NCBI GenBank assembly: GCA_002363385.1
Contig: DEVL01000003.1
Coordinates: 682,505 to 746,504, forward strand
Source of the DNA: Stenotrophomonas maltophilia
GTDB lineage: Bacteria > Pseudomonadota > Gammaproteobacteria > Xanthomonadales > Xanthomonadaceae
Length of the DNA stretch: 64,000 nt
Reading direction: 5' to 3'
The notes below the pieces were generated by a model. That model saw nothing but the letters and a program-made list of their open reading frames with translations, did no database searches and had not been told where the DNA came from. Below, one piece after another: positions 51,259 through 59,403 of the stretch (the stretch's first letter is position 1; each line of letters starts with the position of its first letter). Both the position numbers and the translations under genes were made by a program.

Positions 51259-53370
51259 GTGGCGCGGTCACGGGCTCCTGCACCGGCGCTGGCCGCAGCC
51301 GGGGAGGCATCGTTGTCGATGCTCTCCGGTATCGGGCCGGCGGTGGCGATCAAGCTGGCCGCCCGTGGCCTGTCCTCGCTGCAGGACCTGTGGCTGCATC
51401 TGCCGCTGCGCTATGAAGACCGTACCCGGCTGACCACCATCGCCCAGTTGCAGCCGGGGGTGGCGGCGCAGGTGGAGGGGCGGGTGAGTGCGGTGGAGCG
51501 TGGATTCCGCTATCGGCCGGTGCTCAAGGTTGCGATCGAGGATGATTCGTACGGCACGCTGGTGCTGCGGTTTTTCCACTTCCGCGCCCAGCAGGTCTCG
51601 CAGTTTGCCGTGGGCACGCGCATCCGCTGCTACGGTACCGCCAAGCCTGGCCATCACGGGCTGGAGATCGTCCATCCCAGTTACCGGGTGATGGGCGGCA
51701 ATGAGGATGACGCGCTGGGCGACAGCCTCGATCCGGTGTATCCGGCGGTCGAGGGGGTTGGGCCGGCGACGATGCGGAAATTCATCGGGCTGGCACTGGA
51801 CAAGCTGCCGGAAGAATCCCTGCTGGAACTGTTGCCGGCGGGTTGGTTGTCCGGGCTGGGCCTGCCGTCGCTGCGCAGTGCGCTGCTGACCGTACACCGG
51901 CCACCGCCGGACGCGGATCTGGTCGCGCTGGCCGCAGGCCGGCATCCGGCGCAACGCCGGTTGGCCATTGAAGAACTGCTGGCACACCACCTGAGTCTGC
52001 GCCGGCAGCGCATGGCATTGCAGGCGCATCACGCGCCATCGCTGCGCGGGCAGGGTGCGTTGGTGGCGCAGTTGCGCGACAGCCTGCCGTTCCAATTGAC
52101 CGGTGCGCAGCAGCGCGTGTTCGAGCAGATCCGCAAGGACCTGGCCAAGGCGCATCCGATGTTGCGGCTGGTGCAGGGCGATGTGGGCTCGGGCAAGACC
52201 GTGGTGGCCGCGCTGGCGGCGATGCTGGCGGTGGAGCGGGGCAAGCAGGTCGCACTGGCCGCTCCCACCGAACTGCTCGCCGAGCAGCACATGAACAATC
52301 TGCGCGCGTGGCTGGAGCCGCTGGGCGTGCGCACCGCATGGCTGGCCGGCAAGGTCACCGGCAGGGCGCGCACCAAGGTGCTGGCCGAGGTCGCCTCGGG
52401 CGAGGCGCAGGTAGTGGTCGGTACGCACGCGCTGATGCAGGACAGCGTGGTGTTCAAGGACCTCGCGCTGGCCATTGTCGACGAGCAGCACCGCTTCGGC
52501 GTGCACCAGCGCCTGGCGCTGCGCGACAAGGGGGCGGACGGGCGCAGCGTGCCGCACCAATTGGTGATGACCGCCACCCCGATTCCGCGCACCCTGGCGA
52601 TGTCCGAGTACGCCGATCTGGATGTCTCGGCGATCGATGAGCTGCCGCCGGGGCGTACACCGGTGCAGACCGTGGCGCTCAACAATGATCGGCGGCCGGA
52701 GCTGATCGAACGCATTGCGGTGGCCTGCCGCGAAGGCCAGCAGGTGTACTGGGTCTGCACGTTGATCGAGGAAAGCGAAGAGCTCGATGCGACCCCCGCC
52801 CAGGCCACGTTCGAGTCGTTGCAGGCGCTGCTGCCGGGCGTGCGCGTGGGGCTGGTGCACGGGCGGCTGAAAGCGAGTGAGAAACTCGCCACGATGGTCG
52901 CGTTCAAGGCCGGTGAGATCGATCTGCTGGTGGCCACCACGGTGATCGAAGTGGGCGTGGACGTGCCCAATGCCTCATTGATGATCATCGAGAACGCCGA
53001 GCGTCTCGGCCTGGCCCAGCTGCACCAGCTGCGTGGCCGGGTAGGGCGCGGCTCGGCGGTCTCGCGGTGCGTGCTGCTGTACCAGGCGCCGCTGTCAACC
53101 ATGGCGCGCGAGCGGCTGGAAACAATGCGGCAGACCAACGATGGCTTCCTGATCGCCGAGAAGGATCTGGAGCTGCGCGGCCCGGGCGAACTGCTGGGCA
53201 CACGACAGACCGGCCTGGCCGGCTTCAGGATGGCCGATCTGGCCCGCGACGCGGATCTGCTTCCGGGCGTGCATGACCTGGCCGAGCGGCTGCTGACCGA
53301 AGCGCCTGACGTGGCCGATCAGGTGGTGCGACGCTGGATCGGCACGGCCGTGCGCTACGCGTCGGCATAA
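51259..53370 (+). CDS. recG: ATP-dependent DNA helicase RecG
   Basis: It is 703 residues from a GTG start one base after ridA. The N-terminal wedge domain (about 20-150, LPLRYEDRTRL), Walker A GDVGSGKTVVA (about 310-320), DEQHRFGV (Walker B, DEQH), MTATPIPRTLA and HGRLKASEK/ATTVIEVGVDVPNA complete the set. It remodels stalled replication forks and branch points. It is the usual spoT-neighbour of gammaproteobacteria. Confidence 0.96.
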   Translation: MARSRAPAPALAAAGEASLSMLSGIGPAVAIKLAARGLSSLQDLWLHLPLRYEDRTRLTTIAQLQPGVAAQVEGRVSAVERGFRYRPVLKVAIEDDSYGTLVLRFFHFRAQQVSQFAVGTRIRCYGTAKPGHHGLEIVHPSYRVMGGNEDDALGDSLDPVYPAVEGVGPATMRKFIGLALDKLPEESLLELLPAGWLSGLGLPSLRSALLTVHRPPPDADLVALAAGRHPAQRRLAIEELLAHHLSLRRQRMALQAHHAPSLRGQGALVAQLRDSLPFQLTGAQQRVFEQIRKDLAKAHPMLRLVQGDVGSGKTVVAALAAMLAVERGKQVALAAPTELLAEQHMNNLRAWLEPLGVRTAWLAGKVTGRARTKVLAEVASGEAQVVVGTHALMQDSVVFKDLALAIVDEQHRFGVHQRLALRDKGADGRSVPHQLVMTATPIPRTLAMSEYADLDVSAIDELPPGRTPVQTVALNNDRRPELIERIAVACREGQQVYWVCTLIEESEELDATPAQATFESLQALLPGVRVGLVHGRLKASEKLATMVAFKAGEIDLLVATTVIEVGVDVPNASLMIIENAERLGLAQLHQLRGRVGRGSAVSRCVLLYQAPLSTMARERLETMRQTNDGFLIAEKDLELRGPGELLGTRQTGLAGFRMADLARDADLLPGVHDLAERLLTEAPDVADQVVRRWIGTAVRYASA

Positions 53371-53457
53371 CGCCCTGCCGCATGGCGCCAAGGGCACCGC
53401 CTTGTATTTGTCATGACAGGGTGCGAAAGTCCCTTGCCGATTATCAAGACGGCAACG

Positions 53458-54393
53458 ATGAGCAAGAAGATTCCGCTGTTGATCGACACCGACCCGGGTG
53501 TCGATGATGCCCTGGCCCTGTTGATGGCCTTTGCCGATGAGCGCCACGATATCGTTGGCCTGACCATCGCCGCCGGTAACGTTGGCCTGGACCACACGGT
53601 CCGCAATGCCCTCAAACTGTGCGAAGTGGCCGGCCGCGACGATGTGCCGGTCTACGCCGGTACCGCCGACCCGCTGCTGCACCCCTCCGTCGATGCCGCC
53701 CATGTGCACGGCGCCGACGGCTTCGGCGACGTCAACCTGCCGGCCGCCAAGCGCCAGGCCGAGGCCGAGCACGCCGCGCTGGCGATCCTGCGCCTGTCGC
53801 ACGAATACGCCGGTGAACTGTTCCTGGTCGCACTCGGCCCGCTGACCAACCTGGCCCTGGCCCTGAAGCTCGACCCGACCCTGCCGCAGCGCGTGAAGCG
53901 CTTCCTGGTCATGGGGGGGGCGGTGACCTGCCACGGCAACATCACCCCGGCCGCCGAGTTCAACATCGCCTTCGATCCGGAGGCAGCGCACATCGTATTC
54001 ACCGGGTTCCCGCATATCGAAGTGGCCGATTGGGAGGCCACCGTCGCCCACGGACTGCTGCACGCGGACGTCGAGCAGTGGCTCGCCGCCGACAGCGACA
54101 AGGCCCGTTTCTACGAGCTGATCTCGCGCCAGACCCGCCTGTGGTCCGAAGACAGCCGTGGCGAGCGCTGGTACGCCGCCGATGCCCTGGCGATGGCCTG
54201 GGCGCTGCAGCCGGAAGGCGCGCTGCGGGTCGAATCGCGTCCCCTGAACGTGGAACTGGCCGGTGTGCACAGCCGGGGTGCTACCATTGTCGACTGGAAC
54301 CGCCAGACCGGGCAGCCTGACAACACCCAGCTGCTGATGGCCTACGACCAGGGTCGCTTCGAGGCCCAGGTGAGGGCGGCACTCGGCGTCTGA
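53458..54393 (+). CDS. Inosine-uridine preferring nucleoside hydrolase
   Basis: It is 311 residues from ATG 53458. The calcium-binding DTDPGVDDALAL (about 9-20) and the later MGGAVTCHGNITPAAEFNIAFDPEAA are diagnostic of the ribonucleoside hydrolase family. It splits nucleosides to base and ribose for salvage. No partner gene is nearby. Confidence 0.93.
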   Translation: MSKKIPLLIDTDPGVDDALALLMAFADERHDIVGLTIAAGNVGLDHTVRNALKLCEVAGRDDVPVYAGTADPLLHPSVDAAHVHGADGFGDVNLPAAKRQAEAEHAALAILRLSHEYAGELFLVALGPLTNLALALKLDPTLPQRVKRFLVMGGAVTCHGNITPAAEFNIAFDPEAAHIVFTGFPHIEVADWEATVAHGLLHADVEQWLAADSDKARFYELISRQTRLWSEDSRGERWYAADALAMAWALQPEGALRVESRPLNVELAGVHSRGATIVDWNRQTGQPDNTQLLMAYDQGRFEAQVRAALGV

Positions 54394-54437
54394 TGACGCC
54401 GCTGCGGCGGACCTTTCGCACGGTTAATGGACCCGGC

Positions 54438-54466
54438 TTGCCCTTTGCGGCGGCCGGGACTATAAT
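54438..54466 (+). promoter_or_regulatory. Sigma-70 promoter of rpmE2
   Basis: TTGCCC (54438-54443), 17 bases, TATAAT (54461-54466), about 40 bases before the L31 start codon. Confidence 0.75.
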
Positions 54467-54505
54467 GCCGCTCTTGACCACCAGCCCTTATTACGGTGCG
54501 CGCCC

Positions 54506-54766
54506 ATGAAGGCCGATATTCATCCTGCTTACCGCGACGTGGTTTTCCACGACGTTACCTCTGATTTCAAAATCCTGACCCGTTCGACCATGTCCACCAA
54601 GGACACGATCAAGTGGGAAGACGGCAACGAGTACCCGCTCGTCAAGGTTGAAATCTCCTCGGCTTCGCATCCGTTCTACACGGGCAAGCACAAGGTGATC
54701 GACACCAGCGGCCGTATCGACAAGTTCCAGAAGCGTTTCGGCAAGCCGGCGCCGACCGCAGCCTGA
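54506..54766 (+). CDS. rpmE2: 50S ribosomal protein L31 type B
   Basis: It is 86 residues. It reads MKADIHPAYRDVVFHDVTSDFKIL and SSASHPFYTGK...RIDKFQKRFG, the zinc-free type B form lacking the four Cys of the A form. Its expression is often used to save zinc, though no Zur box is seen. It has its own promoter and terminator. Confidence 0.95.
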   Translation: MKADIHPAYRDVVFHDVTSDFKILTRSTMSTKDTIKWEDGNEYPLVKVEISSASHPFYTGKHKVIDTSGRIDKFQKRFGKPAPTAA

Positions 54767-54786
54767 TCTGTCGACGCAGCTGCTTG

Positions 54787-54820
54787 AAAACAACGGTCGC
54801 CCTGGCGGCCGTTGTTTTTT
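54787..54820 (+). terminator. Terminator after rpmE2
   Basis: A stem of about 15 pairs (54787-54801 with 54804-54818, one wobble) ends in TTTTTT, 20 bases after the L31 stop. Confidence 0.9.
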
Positions 54821-54985
54821 GTTGTTTCCGGTTTGCTGAACGCCAGGTGAGGCCCGCATGCCCCGCTGACGGAACGCTGTGTCCGTGACGTGGCGCGAGC
54901 CTTTGCGCGCGCTGGGATAGCGCCTGTGTCGAGGTCCGCAACCGGCGTCTACGACTTCCGTCCTAGGGCGTCGAAAATGTTGCTG

Positions 54986-54994
54986 TGCGATAAT
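54986..54994 (+). promoter_or_regulatory. Extended -10 promoter of gltA
   Basis: TGC-GATAAT (54986-54994) is an extended -10 promoter without a good -35 box. Transcription would start near 55001. Confidence 0.55.
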
Positions 54995-55001
54995 GGCGGG
55001 A

Positions 55002-55021
55002 TCCACGATAACGATCGTGGA
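55002..55021 (+). repeat. Hairpin at the 5' end of the gltA transcript
   Basis: A perfect 8-bp stem TCCACGAT (55002-55009) with its complement (55014-55021), loop AACG, begins almost at the inferred transcription start. Confidence 0.7.
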
Positions 55022-55082
55022 CTTCCTTCACGTGCCTGACCCATGCGCTTGGGCGGGCGCCTTCCCTCGAGGAGCGCACACA

Positions 55083-56360
55083 GTGTCCGATCTTGATCAG
55101 GTCACGCTCAACGCCGGCGACAAGTCGGTTGTTCTGCCAGTCATCAAACCCACGCTCGGCAACGATTGCGTCGATATCTCGAAGCTGACCAAGGAAACCG
55201 GTCTCTTCACGTACGACTCCGGCTTCACCGCCACCGCCAGCTGCAAGTCCGCCATCACCTACATCGACGGTGACAAGGGCGTGCTGCTGTATCGCGGCTA
55301 TCCCATCGAGCAGCTCTCGGAAAAGTCGAGCTACGTCGAAGTGGCCTACCTGCTGATCAACGGCGAGCGTCCGAGCGCCGAGCAGCTGAAGGCCTTCACC
55401 GACGAGCTGGCCGCCGAAGCCGATGTGGATCCGTCGATCAACACGCTGATCGGCAGCTTCGCCAAGGATGCCCATCCGATGGCCATCCTGACCGCCGCCA
55501 TCGCGCAGCTGTCGGGCATCTACCACGCTTCGCTGGACCTGTCCGACGCCGAACAGCGTCGCCACGCCGCGGTGCGCCTGATCGCCAAGGTGCCGACCCT
55601 GTCGGCGCTGATCTACCGCCACGGCAAGGGCCTGCCGGCCAACAAGCCGGACACCTCGCTGGATTACGTCAGCCGCTTCCTGAAGCAGACGTTCGAGTCC
55701 GCCGATGGCCAGTACGAGCTGAACCAGGACGTGGTCAAGGCGCTGGATCTGCTGTTCATCCTGCACGCCGATCATGAGCAGAACGCCTCGACCTCGACCG
55801 TGCGCCTGGTCGGTTCGACCGGTGCCAACCCGTACGCGTCGGTCGCCGCTGGCGTGACCGCGCTGTGGGGTCCGGCCCACGGTGGTGCCAACGAAGCCGT
55901 GCTGAAGATGCTTGAAGAGATCGGGACGGCCGACAACGTCGAGTCGGCCGTGCTCAAGGCCAAGGACAAGACCTCCGGCTTCCGCCTGATGGGCTTCGGC
56001 CACCGCGTGTACAAGAACTTCGACCCGCGCGCCAAGGTCATCGGTGTGATGACCGGCAAGGTGCTGGAACAGCTGGGCGTGCAGGATCCGCTGCTGGACG
56101 TTGCGGTCAAGCTGGAGCAGGCCGCGCTGCAGGACGACTACTTCGTCGCCCGCAAGCTGTACCCGAACGTCGATTTCTACAGCGGCATCATCTACAAGGC
56201 GCTGCAGATTCCGACCGAAATGTTCACCGTCATGTTCGCTCTGGGCCGTACCTCCGGCTGGGTGGCGCATTGGCTGGAACAGCAGGTGGATCCGGAGATG
56301 AAGATCGGCCGTCCGCGCCAGGTCTACACCGGCAGCGATGTGCGCGACTACCAGGGCTGA
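55083..56360 (+). CDS. gltA: Citrate synthase
   Basis: It is 425 residues from a GTG with GAGGAG upstream; the in-frame ATG at 54993 gives an unrelated tail. It is the hexameric-type citrate synthase: HADHEQNASTSTVR and MGFGHRVYKNFDPRAK carry the active-site His residues, and the catalytic Asp is in PNVDFYSGI. It condenses acetyl-CoA and oxaloacetate. A strong terminator follows. Confidence 0.97.
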   Translation: MSDLDQVTLNAGDKSVVLPVIKPTLGNDCVDISKLTKETGLFTYDSGFTATASCKSAITYIDGDKGVLLYRGYPIEQLSEKSSYVEVAYLLINGERPSAEQLKAFTDELAAEADVDPSINTLIGSFAKDAHPMAILTAAIAQLSGIYHASLDLSDAEQRRHAAVRLIAKVPTLSALIYRHGKGLPANKPDTSLDYVSRFLKQTFESADGQYELNQDVVKALDLLFILHADHEQNASTSTVRLVGSTGANPYASVAAGVTALWGPAHGGANEAVLKMLEEIGTADNVESAVLKAKDKTSGFRLMGFGHRVYKNFDPRAKVIGVMTGKVLEQLGVQDPLLDVAVKLEQAALQDDYFVARKLYPNVDFYSGIIYKALQIPTEMFTVMFALGRTSGWVAHWLEQQVDPEMKIGRPRQVYTGSDVRDYQG

Positions 56361-56381
56361 TCGCCCCGGCAGGTTGTGATG

Positions 56382-56412
56382 AAAGCGCCCCGCACGCCGG
56401 GGCGTTTTTTTT
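56382..56412 (+). terminator. Terminator after gltA
   Basis: A 7-bp stem CGCCCCG (56386-56392 with 56398-56404) preceded by AAA and followed by eight T, 21 bases after the gltA stop. Confidence 0.92.
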
Positions 56413-56509
56413 GGATGGCGACGGGCGCTTCTTTTCGTACTTCTTGCATGGGCCTCACTTCGATCGAGGTACAACCTTGGCGGTCACCCTCACGCCCATG
56501 GAGTCCCTC

Positions 56510-56875
56510 ATGAATCGTCTGCTTGCTGCTGTCCTCATCGCCGCACCGCTGAGCCTGGTCAGCACTGGCGCACATGCCCAGTACACCGGCCCTGGCGCGA
56601 CCAGCGCGGTCACCACCGTCGCCGAAGCACGCGACCAGCGCGATGACCAGCCCGTCGTGCTGCAGGGCACGCTGATCGCCAAGATCGGCCACGAACGCTA
56701 TCGCTTCAAGGATGCCACCGGCGAGATCGACGTCGAGATCGATGACAAGGATCTGCCCGACCGGCAGCCCGTCAGTGCGACGACCGTGGTCGAGCTGCAG
56801 GGAGAAGTCGATACGCATCGCTTCAAGCCCACCGATATCGATGTGGAGCACGTGCGGATCATCGGCACGCGCTGA
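56510..56875 (+). CDS. BOF (YgiW/YdeI-type) periplasmic OB-fold protein
   Basis: It is 121 residues with GGAG 9 bases before ATG 56510. A 23-residue signal peptide (ending AHA) leads an OB-fold core: VVLQGTLIAKIGHERYRFKDATGEIDVEIDDKDL. YgiW-type proteins are stress-linked and bind small cationic molecules; the ligand here is unknown. A hairpin separates it from the convergent AraC gene. Confidence 0.9.
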   Translation: MNRLLAAVLIAAPLSLVSTGAHAQYTGPGATSAVTTVAEARDQRDDQPVVLQGTLIAKIGHERYRFKDATGEIDVEIDDKDLPDRQPVSATTVVELQGEVDTHRFKPTDIDVEHVRIIGTR

Positions 56876-56890
56876 TCTGCCTGCACCGTC

Positions 56891-56915
56891 GAACGCCCCG
56901 CACTGTGGGGCGTTC
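56891..56915. terminator. Hairpin between convergent genes
   Basis: A perfect 9-bp stem GAACGCCCC (56891-56899 with 56907-56915, loop of 7) lies 16 bases after the BOF gene, without a T run. Confidence 0.55.
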
Positions 56916-56937
56916 TGCGTTCAGCCCCCGGCCGTCC

Positions 56938-57714
56938 TCAGCGCGCTTCAGCGTAGCGGCTGGGCGATGTACCCAGAACGCGACGGAAGGCCGATGAAAA
57001 TGCACTCGGGCTGGCGTATCCCAGGTCCAGTGCGATCCGGGTGACCGGCTGCCCGGCACCGAGGCGTTCGATCGCGGCGAGCAGGCAGACCTGCTGCCGC
57101 CATTCGGCAAACCCCACCCCGGTGTCCGCGCGGAACTGGCGGGTGAACGTGCGCCGGCTCATGCCCGCTTCGGCGGCAACCTCATCGAGCGTGGAGGCGA
57201 TCGAGGGCGCATCCAACAGCTGGTGGCAGGCACGGGCCAGACGCGGGTCGCGGGGCAGCGGTGCATGCAGTGACAGGCGAGGCATCGTAGCGATCTCCGC
57301 GACCAGCAACTGCATCAGCCGGCCGGCACGCCCGTCCAGCTCGTACATCGCCGGCAGGTCGACCGCACCGTCCAGCAGGTGCCGCAGCAGCGCCGACACG
57401 GCATAGACACCGCAGCGCGTCGGCAGCCGGACCGCTGCCACTTCTTCGGCCGCCACGAAGACATTGAGCATCGTGACCGGCCCACGCATCGCCATGGCGT
57501 GCGTAACGTCTGCGGGTACCCAGCAGGCACGTTGTGGTGGCACCAGCCAGTGCCCTTCCGGTGTGGTGAGGCTGATGGTGCCGCGCGAGGCAAACGCGAA
57601 CTGACCGCGCCGGTGCGCGTGGTCGGGGAAGACGGATCCGGCGGCGTAGTCATTGGCGGTGACCACCACGGCGCGTGGCAGATCTTCGAAGGGATCGAGC
57701 AGGGTATTGCGCAT
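56938..57714 (-). CDS. AraC-family transcriptional regulator
   Basis: It is 258 residues from ATG 57714. The N-terminal cupin (FPDHAHRRGQFAFASRGTISLTTPEGHWLVPPQRACWVPADVTH, about 29-72, read in parts) is a ligand-binding domain, and the C-terminal two helix-turn-helix units are GMSRRTFTRQFRADTG and IALDLGYASPSAFSSAFRRVLG. It is divergent from an alpha/beta hydrolase gene with 96 bases between starts, which it probably controls. Confidence 0.92.
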   Translation of the reverse strand: MRNTLLDPFEDLPRAVVVTANDYAAGSVFPDHAHRRGQFAFASRGTISLTTPEGHWLVPPQRACWVPADVTHAMAMRGPVTMLNVFVAAEEVAAVRLPTRCGVYAVSALLRHLLDGAVDLPAMYELDGRAGRLMQLLVAEIATMPRLSLHAPLPRDPRLARACHQLLDAPSIASTLDEVAAEAGMSRRTFTRQFRADTGVGFAEWRQQVCLLAAIERLGAGQPVTRIALDLGYASPSAFSSAFRRVLGTSPSRYAEAR

Positions 57715-57810
57715 GGCCCGGATTCTATCGCCATCGGCCTGATATCGACGGCGGGCCAAGGGTCGTCGCCCTAACATCGCGGCCCAACCAAACTACCGCA
57801 CGGTGCAGCC

Positions 57811-58575
57811 ATGCCCAACACCTTTCATCGCGTCGGCACTGGCGCCCATGCTGTCCTGGTCCTGCACGGCTGGTTTGGCGACGCGCACGCGTTCGACTCC
57901 ATCGAACCGTGGCTGTCCGGTGAGGAGTTCACCTATGTGTTCATGGACTGCCGCGGGTACGGCGGGATGCGCGATGTGCGTGGCAACTACACCATCGATG
58001 AGATCGCCAACGACGCGCTGGCCTTGGCAGACGCGCTCGGCATCGAGACCTCCAGCCTGATCGGGCACTCCATGGGCGGCATGGCCATCGAGCGGATCGC
58101 GGTCCTCGCCCCGGATCGTGTGCGCGCGCTGGTCGCTGTGGCGCCCGTGCCGTGCGGCGGCATTGCCTACGATCCGCCCACGCGGCAATTGCTTGAAGCA
58201 GCCGCGGGCAGCATGAGCATCCGCCGGGGCATCATCGATCGCAGCACCGGTGGACGGTTGCCCGCCGCGTGGCTGGACTGGAAGGCGCAGTACTCCATGG
58301 CGCGCGCGGCACCCGAGGCGTTCGCGGCGTACTTCCCGGCCTGGGCGGACACCGATTTCAGCGCGGAGATTGCGGGCCGGCATCCGGTGAAGGTGCTGGT
58401 CGGCGAGCACGATCCGGTGTTCAACGCCGCATTGATGGACAGGACCTACCTTCGCCGCTATCGGCAGGCGACCCTGGAGGTGCTGGAAAATGCGGGTCAC
58501 TACCCAATGAACGAAACACCGCTGGCGCTGGTGGCGGCGATCGAGCACTTTTTGGTTCCTTTCGCCGAGGCCTGA
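57811..58575 (+). CDS. Alpha/beta hydrolase
   Basis: It is 254 residues. The nucleophile elbow GHSMGG, the acid residue in VGEHDPVF and the His in ENAGHYPM form the triad; HGWFGD gives the oxyanion hole. The substrate is unknown (esterase, lactonase or haloperoxidase type). It is next to and divergent from an AraC regulator, which suggests induction by a small molecule. Confidence 0.9.
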   Translation: MPNTFHRVGTGAHAVLVLHGWFGDAHAFDSIEPWLSGEEFTYVFMDCRGYGGMRDVRGNYTIDEIANDALALADALGIETSSLIGHSMGGMAIERIAVLAPDRVRALVAVAPVPCGGIAYDPPTRQLLEAAAGSMSIRRGIIDRSTGGRLPAAWLDWKAQYSMARAAPEAFAAYFPAWADTDFSAEIAGRHPVKVLVGEHDPVFNAALMDRTYLRRYRQATLEVLENAGHYPMNETPLALVAAIEHFLVPFAEA

Positions 58576-58593
58576 AGGAGGCCGGGCGTACTC

Positions 58594-59241
58594 TCAGCGG
58601 CTGCTCAAGTACCCCTCGATCTCGCTGTCGGCCAGCAGCTCGCGCAGCTGCGCGGCCGACGCGCGGCGCATCGGCTTCTCATCGATGGCCGACAGCGGCG
58701 GCTGGCGCAGGCCATCGTAAGGCAGTACGGCGATATCGAAGGTCAGATCCTCGGCACTGAACACCCACACCGGCGCATCCAGGCTGCGCTCGCGGTCCAG
58801 CCGCAGCCGACGCATGCGCGATTCGGCCGGGATGCCATGCTCATCGAGGTAGCGTTGCACGGCATCGGCATCGTCGCTGTGCACCTGCAACTGCACGGGG
58901 CTGTTGGCATCGGCGGTGCCATCCAGCACCGGGCCGCACAGGCGCGGTGAGAACCCCTGCAGGAAGTCCATCGCACGCAGCGCGGCCTCGCGGCGTTGAC
59001 GCAGCTGCGCGCCGTGGCCGGCGCCGGCGAACAGGCGCTGATACTCGCGCAGAGCGTCTTCGATCTCGGTGTTGCGGGGCAGGGAGGCATCATCATGGAT
59101 GCCGAGCCGGGTGGCGGCCTTGAGCTTGGCCTGGTGGTAGTCGCGGATGCCGCCCTCGGCCATCAGGCGGGCGGCTTCATGCGCCAGCTGGTGGCGACGC
59201 TCACGGGTCTGGGTGGCTGCATGCTGACGGGCTCGATGCAT
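58594..59241 (-). CDS. Conserved protein, nucleotidyltransferase-like, unknown function
   Basis: It is 215 residues with AAGGAG before ATG 59241. It is soluble. The sequence runs HEAARLMAEGGIRDYHQAKLKAATRLGI, NTEIEDALREYQRLF, PRLCGPVLDGTADANSPVQLQVH and DIAVLPYDGLRQPPLSAIDEKPMRRA. It is a conserved proteobacterial family that databases sometimes mislabel as UDP-N-acetylmuramate-alanine ligase, which it is not. Residues GPVLDGTADANS resemble a nucleotidyltransferase G-S-x-A-x-G-x-x-D-type site only weakly. Confidence 0.7.
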   Translation of the reverse strand: MHRARQHAATQTRERRHQLAHEAARLMAEGGIRDYHQAKLKAATRLGIHDDASLPRNTEIEDALREYQRLFAGAGHGAQLRQRREAALRAMDFLQGFSPRLCGPVLDGTADANSPVQLQVHSDDADAVQRYLDEHGIPAESRMRRLRLDRERSLDAPVWVFSAEDLTFDIAVLPYDGLRQPPLSAIDEKPMRRASAAQLRELLADSEIEGYLSSR

Positions 59242-59337
59242 GACCGGTACTCCTTGGCGACCTGCACGGCAATGTACACCGGTGATGTGACAGGCGGGTA
59301 GAGCCGCGCCAGGCGTGGGTCCAGCCGCGGGGAGGTC

Positions 59338-59364
59338 AAAAAAAGGCCGGGCAGTGCCCGGCCT
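59338..59364 (-). terminator. Terminator of mrcA
   Basis: On the minus strand, a 10-bp stem AGGCCGGGCA with its complement (59344-59353 with 59355-59364) runs into seven T, about 40 bases after the mrcA stop. Confidence 0.9.
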
Positions 59365-59403
59365 GTGGTCCATCGCGGCGCCGGGCTTACCCGGCGCATG
59401 CGG

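Larger units (their letters stand above)
54767..55082. other. Intergenic region between rpmE2 and gltA
   Basis: These 316 bases hold the rpmE2 terminator, the gltA promoter and a hairpin in the gltA leader, all listed. The remainder (about 54830-54960) shows nothing recognisable. Confidence 0.6.
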
